A stretch of DNA of 7,879 nucleotides, from positions 1 to 7,879 of the forward strand of contig CAIWHI010000953.1 in the NCBI GenBank assembly GCA_903912435.1. The letters run 5' to 3'. Below, in pieces: positions 4,250 to 7,879 of this stretch. The notes below the pieces were generated by a model. The model ran no database searches, had not been told where the DNA came from, and was given only the letters and a program-made list of their open reading frames with translations. The translations under genes were made by a program, and so were the position numbers. How positions within the stretch are numbered: the first letter of the stretch is position 1; every line of letters begins with the position of its first letter. Source of the stretch: an uncultured Bacteroidota bacterium (GTDB taxonomy: Bacteria > Bacteroidota > Bacteroidia > Chitinophagales > Chitinophagaceae).

Positions 4250-6463
4250 TTAATGTGCCGGAGCAGCAGGAACAGCTGGTACAGGTACTTCAGTTTTAAT
4301 TGTATTGCTCGTTGGCCTTACATCCTTACTGTGGAGGTTGGCTATGGTTGGGGCAATAACAAGAGCTACGATTGACATCAATTTAATCAGGATGTTCATT
4401 GATGGGCCAGATGTATCTTTGAATGGATCACCTACAGTATCACCAGTTACAGATGCCTTATGTGGTTCAGATTTCTTGTAGTACATCTGACCATTGATTT
4501 CAACACCTTTTTCGAATGATTTCTTGGCATTATCCCATGCACCACCGGCATTATTCTGGAACATACCCATCAATACACCACTCACAGTAGCACCTGCAAG
4601 GAAACCACCTAATACTTCTGGGCCTAATATAAAGCCCATCAATAATGGCGAACAAATAGCTATTGCACCTGGTAACATCATTTTCTTCAATGAAGCCTGT
4701 GTAGAGATAGCCACACATTTGTCGTATTCTGGTTTGCCTGTACCTTCCATAATGCCTTTGATTTCACGAAACTGGCGGCGAACTTCTTCCACCATACTCA
4801 TTGCAGCCTCACCCACAGCACGGATGGCCAATGATGAGAAGATGAAAGGTATCATAGCACCTACAAACAGTCCAGCCAATACATCGGCATGGTAGATATT
4901 GATAGCATCATTCAATGCAAAACCGTTTTTCTCAACCACACCTACATAAGCAGCAAACAGTGCCAATGAAGTAAGGGCAGCAGAAGCGATAGCGAAACCT
5001 TTACCTGTAGCAGCTGTAGTATTACCTACAGCATCAAGGATATCGGTTTTTTCACGAACCTCTTTTGGTAATTCACTCATTTCAGCAATACCACCTGCAT
5101 TATCAGCTATAGGTCCGAAGGCGTCGATAGCCAACTGCATAGCAGTAGTTGCCATCATACCCGCAGCAGCGATTGCCACACCATAAAGACCAGCGCAAGC
5201 GTGGGCAGCATAAATACCACCTGCAAGAACAAGAATTGGTAAGAAAGTACTTTCCATACCTACAGCAAGACCACCAATGATATTGGTAGCACCGCCTGTA
5301 GCCGACTGGCGGATGATACTTAATACAGGGCGTTTACCCATTGCAGTATAATACTCAGTAATCATACTCATCAAGGTACCTACTGCAAGACCAACAAGGA
5401 TTGCATAGAATACACCATTACGTGTAAACTCATGACCACGAAGTGACATTGTTTCAGGCAGGATACCATTTACTATGAAGAAGCAGGCAATAGCAGTAAG
5501 AACAATAGAACCATAGTTACCCATGTTCAATGCCCTCTGAACTGCTGTTGTGCTTACACCAGCGCTATCAGAAATACGTACAAACAAGGTGCCTATCATT
5601 GACAATACAATACCCACACCGGCAATCAACATTGGTAACAGGATTGGCGCCATACCACCGAATTGGTCGCCGGCAGAACTTGTTTCACGGCCCAATACCA
5701 TGGTAGCCAATACGGTAGCCACATAAGAACCGAAAAGGTCGGCACCCATACCTGCTACGTCACCTACGTTATCACCTACGTTATCGGCAATAGTTGCAGG
5801 GTTGCGGGGGTCATCTTCTGGGATACCGGCTTCTACCTTACCTACCAGGTCAGCACCTACGTCGGCAGCCTTGGTATAGATACCACCACCCACACGGGCA
5901 AACAGGGCTATACTTTCAGCACCCAGGGAGAAACCAGTAAGTACTTCTATTACTTTCTCCATTTCAGCACTGTCAACTGCAGCATGAGGAGCGAAGATCA
6001 TTTTCAGAGCAATAAATAAACTGCCTAATCCTAACACAGCAAGACCTGCCACGCCAAGACCCATTACAGAACCACCGCCGAATGATACAGCAAGTGCTTT
6101 GCTTAAGCTGGTACGGGCTGCATGTGCAGTACGTACATTAGCCTTAGTGGCAATACGCATACCGATAAAACCGGCAAATGCACTGAAGAACGCACCAATA
6201 ATAAATGCAACAGCAATCATCCAACTTGAATTGGCACTACTGTTTCCCATTACTGCCAGTAAAATAGCAGCAATCACCACAAAGTAAGCAAGTACTTTGT
6301 ACTCAGCCTTCAAAAATGCCATTGCACCTTCTGCAATATAGGCAGCAATCTCTTTCATTCGGTCGTTGCCGGCTTCCTGCTTGGTAACCCAGGCGCTCTT
6401 AATGAAAGTGTACAATAATGCCAAAATACCAAAAGCTGGTACGAGGTAAAATAAACTACTCAT
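4250..6463 (-). CDS. hppA: Membrane-bound ion-pumping pyrophosphatase, K+-dependent, probably H+-translocating
   Basis: This integral membrane enzyme hydrolyses pyrophosphate and pumps ions out of the cytoplasm. The 737 residues form about 16 helices. Catalytic signatures are complete: DVGADLVGKVE (201-211), DDPRNPATIADNVGDNVGD (217-235), DAFGPIADNAGGIAEM (447-462) and GDTVGDPFKDTSGPSMN (674-690). VGNTTAATGKG (479-489) has Ala484 and Gly487 where K+-independent enzymes carry Lys and Thr, so it should need K+. The usual gate Glu of helix 6 is absent (DLFGSYVAT, 242-250: Gly245 and Ala249 at the two known Glu positions). Instead helix 5 has Glu183 in GAESIALFAR, as I recall for the Flavobacterium johnsoniae-type H+-pumping subfamily. 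After the last helix comes a Pro/Ala-rich tail (about 716-737). It is monocistronic, with a terminator at 4192-4226. Family assignment is certain; H+ specificity is inferred. Confidence 0.97.
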   Translation of the reverse strand: MSSLFYLVPAFGILALLYTFIKSAWVTKQEAGNDRMKEIAAYIAEGAMAFLKAEYKVLAYFVVIAAILLAVMGNSSANSSWMIAVAFIIGAFFSAFAGFIGMRIATKANVRTAHAARTSLSKALAVSFGGGSVMGLGVAGLAVLGLGSLFIALKMIFAPHAAVDSAEMEKVIEVLTGFSLGAESIALFARVGGGIYTKAADVGADLVGKVEAGIPEDDPRNPATIADNVGDNVGDVAGMGADLFGSYVATVLATMVLGRETSSAGDQFGGMAPILLPMLIAGVGIVLSMIGTLFVRISDSAGVSTTAVQRALNMGNYGSIVLTAIACFFIVNGILPETMSLRGHEFTRNGVFYAILVGLAVGTLMSMITEYYTAMGKRPVLSIIRQSATGGATNIIGGLAVGMESTFLPILVLAGGIYAAHACAGLYGVAIAAAGMMATTAMQLAIDAFGPIADNAGGIAEMSELPKEVREKTDILDAVGNTTAATGKGFAIASAALTSLALFAAYVGVVEKNGFALNDAINIYHADVLAGLFVGAMIPFIFSSLAIRAVGEAAMSMVEEVRRQFREIKGIMEGTGKPEYDKCVAISTQASLKKMMLPGAIAICSPLLMGFILGPEVLGGFLAGATVSGVLMGMFQNNAGGAWDNAKKSFEKGVEINGQMYYKKSEPHKASVTGDTVGDPFKDTSGPSMNILIKLMSIVALVIAPTIANLHSKDVRPTSNTIKTEVPVPAVPAAPAH

Positions 6464-6494
6464 AATTGTTATATGTTGTTAATAATGAAGTGCG

Positions 6495-6502
6495 CAAATA
6501 TA
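6495..6502 (-). promoter_or_regulatory. Candidate -7 promoter element of hppA
   Basis: The minus strand reads TATATTTG, a full match to TAnnTTTG, 31 bases before the ATG at 6463. The predicted leader is about 25 bases. No good TTTG box is found 19-21 bases upstream. The remainder of the 288-base divergent gap to sanA is AT-rich, with only a weak TTGATT/AATCAA hairpin (6544-6565). Confidence 0.4.
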
Positions 6503-6751
6503 GGTGTTTGATTGCTAAATTAATAAGGACTAGCACAAGGAATTTGATTATTAATTTTGAATCAATAGTTAATAGACAGGGATTTACCGTCTTTATCTGC
6601 TAATTTGGTACAATAATGCTATGGATTTTGCGTTAATCAACATCTTGTTTGTTTACAATGTCAATTATATTGCAAAAAAAAATGCTGATTTTATAATTCC
6701 TAACCTCTGTCACACAAGAATATTCAGGAATAGACTACTTTAGCAAACAAA

Positions 6752-7390
6752 ATGTCGGGCCGCTTTTGGCGAAATATCATCCTATCCTTTCTGGTTCTGG
6801 TACTTATAGTAATCGGGATCATTAACTATGTTGTGGGTATAACCACAGCAGAATACATCTATTCTGACATTAATAAAATCCCAAAGAACAGGGTAGGTCT
6901 ATTGCTTGGCACGGCCAAATACATGGATAAGGGCAGGCAAATACTCAATGAATATTACCAAAACCGAATTGATGCCACTGTGGCCCTCTATATGGCAGGT
7001 AAGATTGACTATATAATAGTAAGCGGTGACAACAGTACTTTGTATTACAACGAGCCAGCTCTAATGAGGCAAGACCTTATAGACAAGGGCGTGCCACCCA
7101 ATCGTATATTTATGGATTATGCCGGTTTCCGAACCCTGGATAGTATACTCAGGTGTAGGGATGTGTTTGGTCAGAGCAGTGTGACCATTATTTCGCAAAA
7201 CTTCCATAATGAGCGGGCTATATACATTGCCAAGCATAAAAATGTAAATGCTGTGGCATTTAATGCTGCAGATGGTAATTCCATACTGGATTGGTATTTT
7301 AGGGAGAAAATGGCCAGGGTGAAAATGATGATTGATCTGGTAGTAAATACCCAGGCCAAATATTATGGGGAGGCTACTGAGATAAAGTAG
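6752..7390 (+). CDS. sanA: SanA/YdcF-like DUF218 membrane-anchored envelope protein
   Basis: This 212-residue protein has one N-terminal membrane helix (about 9-29) followed by a DUF218 domain presumably facing the periplasm. Family motifs appear in order: VGLLLGTAKY (48-57), YYQNRIDATVALY (68-80), GKIDYIIVSGDN (83-94), NEPALMRQDLIDKGVP (100-115), DYAGFRTLDSILR (122-134) and TIISQNFHNERAIYIA (145-160). The ending, REKMARVKMMIDLVVNTQAK (184-203), is also SanA-like. SanA of enteric bacteria affects envelope permeability to vancomycin at high temperature; the biochemical activity is not established. The ATG is supported by the lysine/arginine-flanked helix directly after it. TACTTTAG at 6736-6743 is a one-mismatch -7 box. 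It diverges from hppA and converges on the next gene, with 28 bases between. Confidence 0.92.
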   Translation: MSGRFWRNIILSFLVLVLIVIGIINYVVGITTAEYIYSDINKIPKNRVGLLLGTAKYMDKGRQILNEYYQNRIDATVALYMAGKIDYIIVSGDNSTLYYNEPALMRQDLIDKGVPPNRIFMDYAGFRTLDSILRCRDVFGQSSVTIISQNFHNERAIYIAKHKNVNAVAFNAADGNSILDWYFREKMARVKMMIDLVVNTQAKYYGEATEIK

Positions 7391-7418
7391 ACCGCAAATA
7401 TTATTGCTAGCCTGCCAT

Positions 7419-7879
7419 TTATTTATTCTCTTCCAAACCGGCTAATTCCTTCAAATTTCCGTTCATTTCACTTATTCGGGGAAAATAATATTTGCTGTAA
7501 ATACCCAAGCCTAATGGAACAGTTGCAATAACCACGGCCAGCCAGAAAAAAAGATTATGTTTCATATAGGTGCCCATATCCACTTGTTTGTGCGACATGT
7601 CTATAATAATGAGGGAAGGAACTGAAAAAACCATGGAAATAAAGTTGAAGGTTCTTTCTATTGAAATGTATTTGGTGTAGCGGGATAACTTGCCACTAAT
7701 ATCTGTAATGGTTTGGTTGGCAATGTTGATGCCCCGTAAAAATTTTATTTTGAATAAATACCATACCAGATAAAAGGATAACATACCAGCATTTAACAAA
7801 TAGGCTACCTGGTAAATAAGCCCATGTTTATAGCCTGATTCAATAAATAGGAACAGAATGGTTATTGCAAGGCACACTG
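7419..7879 (-). CDS. Multi-span membrane protein, 3' part (5' end outside window)
   Basis: The reading frame is open to the right edge, so the start lies beyond it. The first in-window start-like codon, GTG at 7877-7875, falls in a hydrophobic segment and is probably internal. About 152 residues are visible with four likely membrane segments (about 3-13, 20-42, 77-93, 108-128). A polar loop rich in basic and hydroxyl residues (43-76) separates the second and third. The acidic, charged tail NLKELAGLEENK is probably cytoplasmic. I know no enzymatic motif here. Small four-helix proteins with such Leu-Lys-Glu tails are common in Bacteroidota, some next to ECF sigma-factor genes, but the upstream neighbour is not visible. 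It converges on sanA with no strong terminator between them. Confidence 0.7.
   Translation of the reverse strand, partial: VCLAITILFLFIESGYKHGLIYQVAYLLNAGMLSFYLVWYLFKIKFLRGINIANQTITDISGKLSRYTKYISIERTFNFISMVFSVPSLIIIDMSHKQVDMGTYMKHNLFFWLAVVIATVPLGLGIYSKYYFPRISEMNGNLKELAGLEENK

Noticed and set aside
4494..6287. Several plus-strand open frames opposite hppA (4494-4895, 5663-6019, 6099-6287)
   Set aside because: They are antisense shadows of the highly conserved hppA gene, with low-complexity Ala/Ile/Pro/Thr-rich or otherwise unfamiliar translations.
7394..7407. GCAA/TTGC hairpin between sanA and the convergent membrane protein gene as a terminator
   Set aside because: The stem is only 4 bp, AT-rich, and has no T-tract on either strand.

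Overview
The window looks like a chromosomal segment of a Bacteroidota bacterium, possibly Chitinophagaceae-like. The evidence is RibF, SanA and membrane pyrophosphatase proteins of Bacteroidota character, TAnnTTTG-type -7 promoter elements (TAACTTTG before ribF, TATATTTG before hppA and the lipoprotein gene), no clear Shine-Dalgarno sequences, and GCCCTGAAAGGGC-type palindromic intergenic repeats. No rRNA, tRNA, CRISPR array or transposase gene was seen.

Layout. Positions 1-815 hold no convincing gene. They contain a short direct repeat (7-52), two tandem units of a two-hairpin palindromic repeat (273-385), two units of a related hairpin repeat in the opposite orientation (481-556), and a 157-bp element with perfect 28-bp terminal inverted repeats (632-788). 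The right arm of that element supplies a candidate -33 box for ribF (816-1754), the bifunctional riboflavin kinase/FAD synthetase. Positions 1755-2059 are a dense series of five stem-loops. The hairpin after ribF recurs inverted at 2013-2033 and again directly at 2716-2759, so copies bracket the next gene.

Positions 2060-4021 form an AT-rich accessory block: an unrecognised lipoprotein (minus strand), a secreted MORN-variant repeat protein (plus), and a small cytoplasmic protein with an acidic C-terminus (plus). Then comes hppA (4250-6463, minus), a membrane pyrophosphatase with a clear rho-independent terminator at 4192-4226. Its residues point to the K+-dependent class, with the ion-gate glutamate moved from helix 6 to helix 5. 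Divergent from it is a sanA-like DUF218 envelope protein (6752-7390, plus). The window ends in the 3' part of a minus-strand multi-span membrane protein (7419 to the edge).

The genes do not form an obvious pathway. ribF, hppA and sanA are each single housekeeping or envelope transcription units. The unusual part of the window is its non-coding DNA: several unrelated families of inverted repeats, one apparently recruited into a promoter and another bracketing an orphan lipoprotein gene. No complete new defence or mobile system could be supported.
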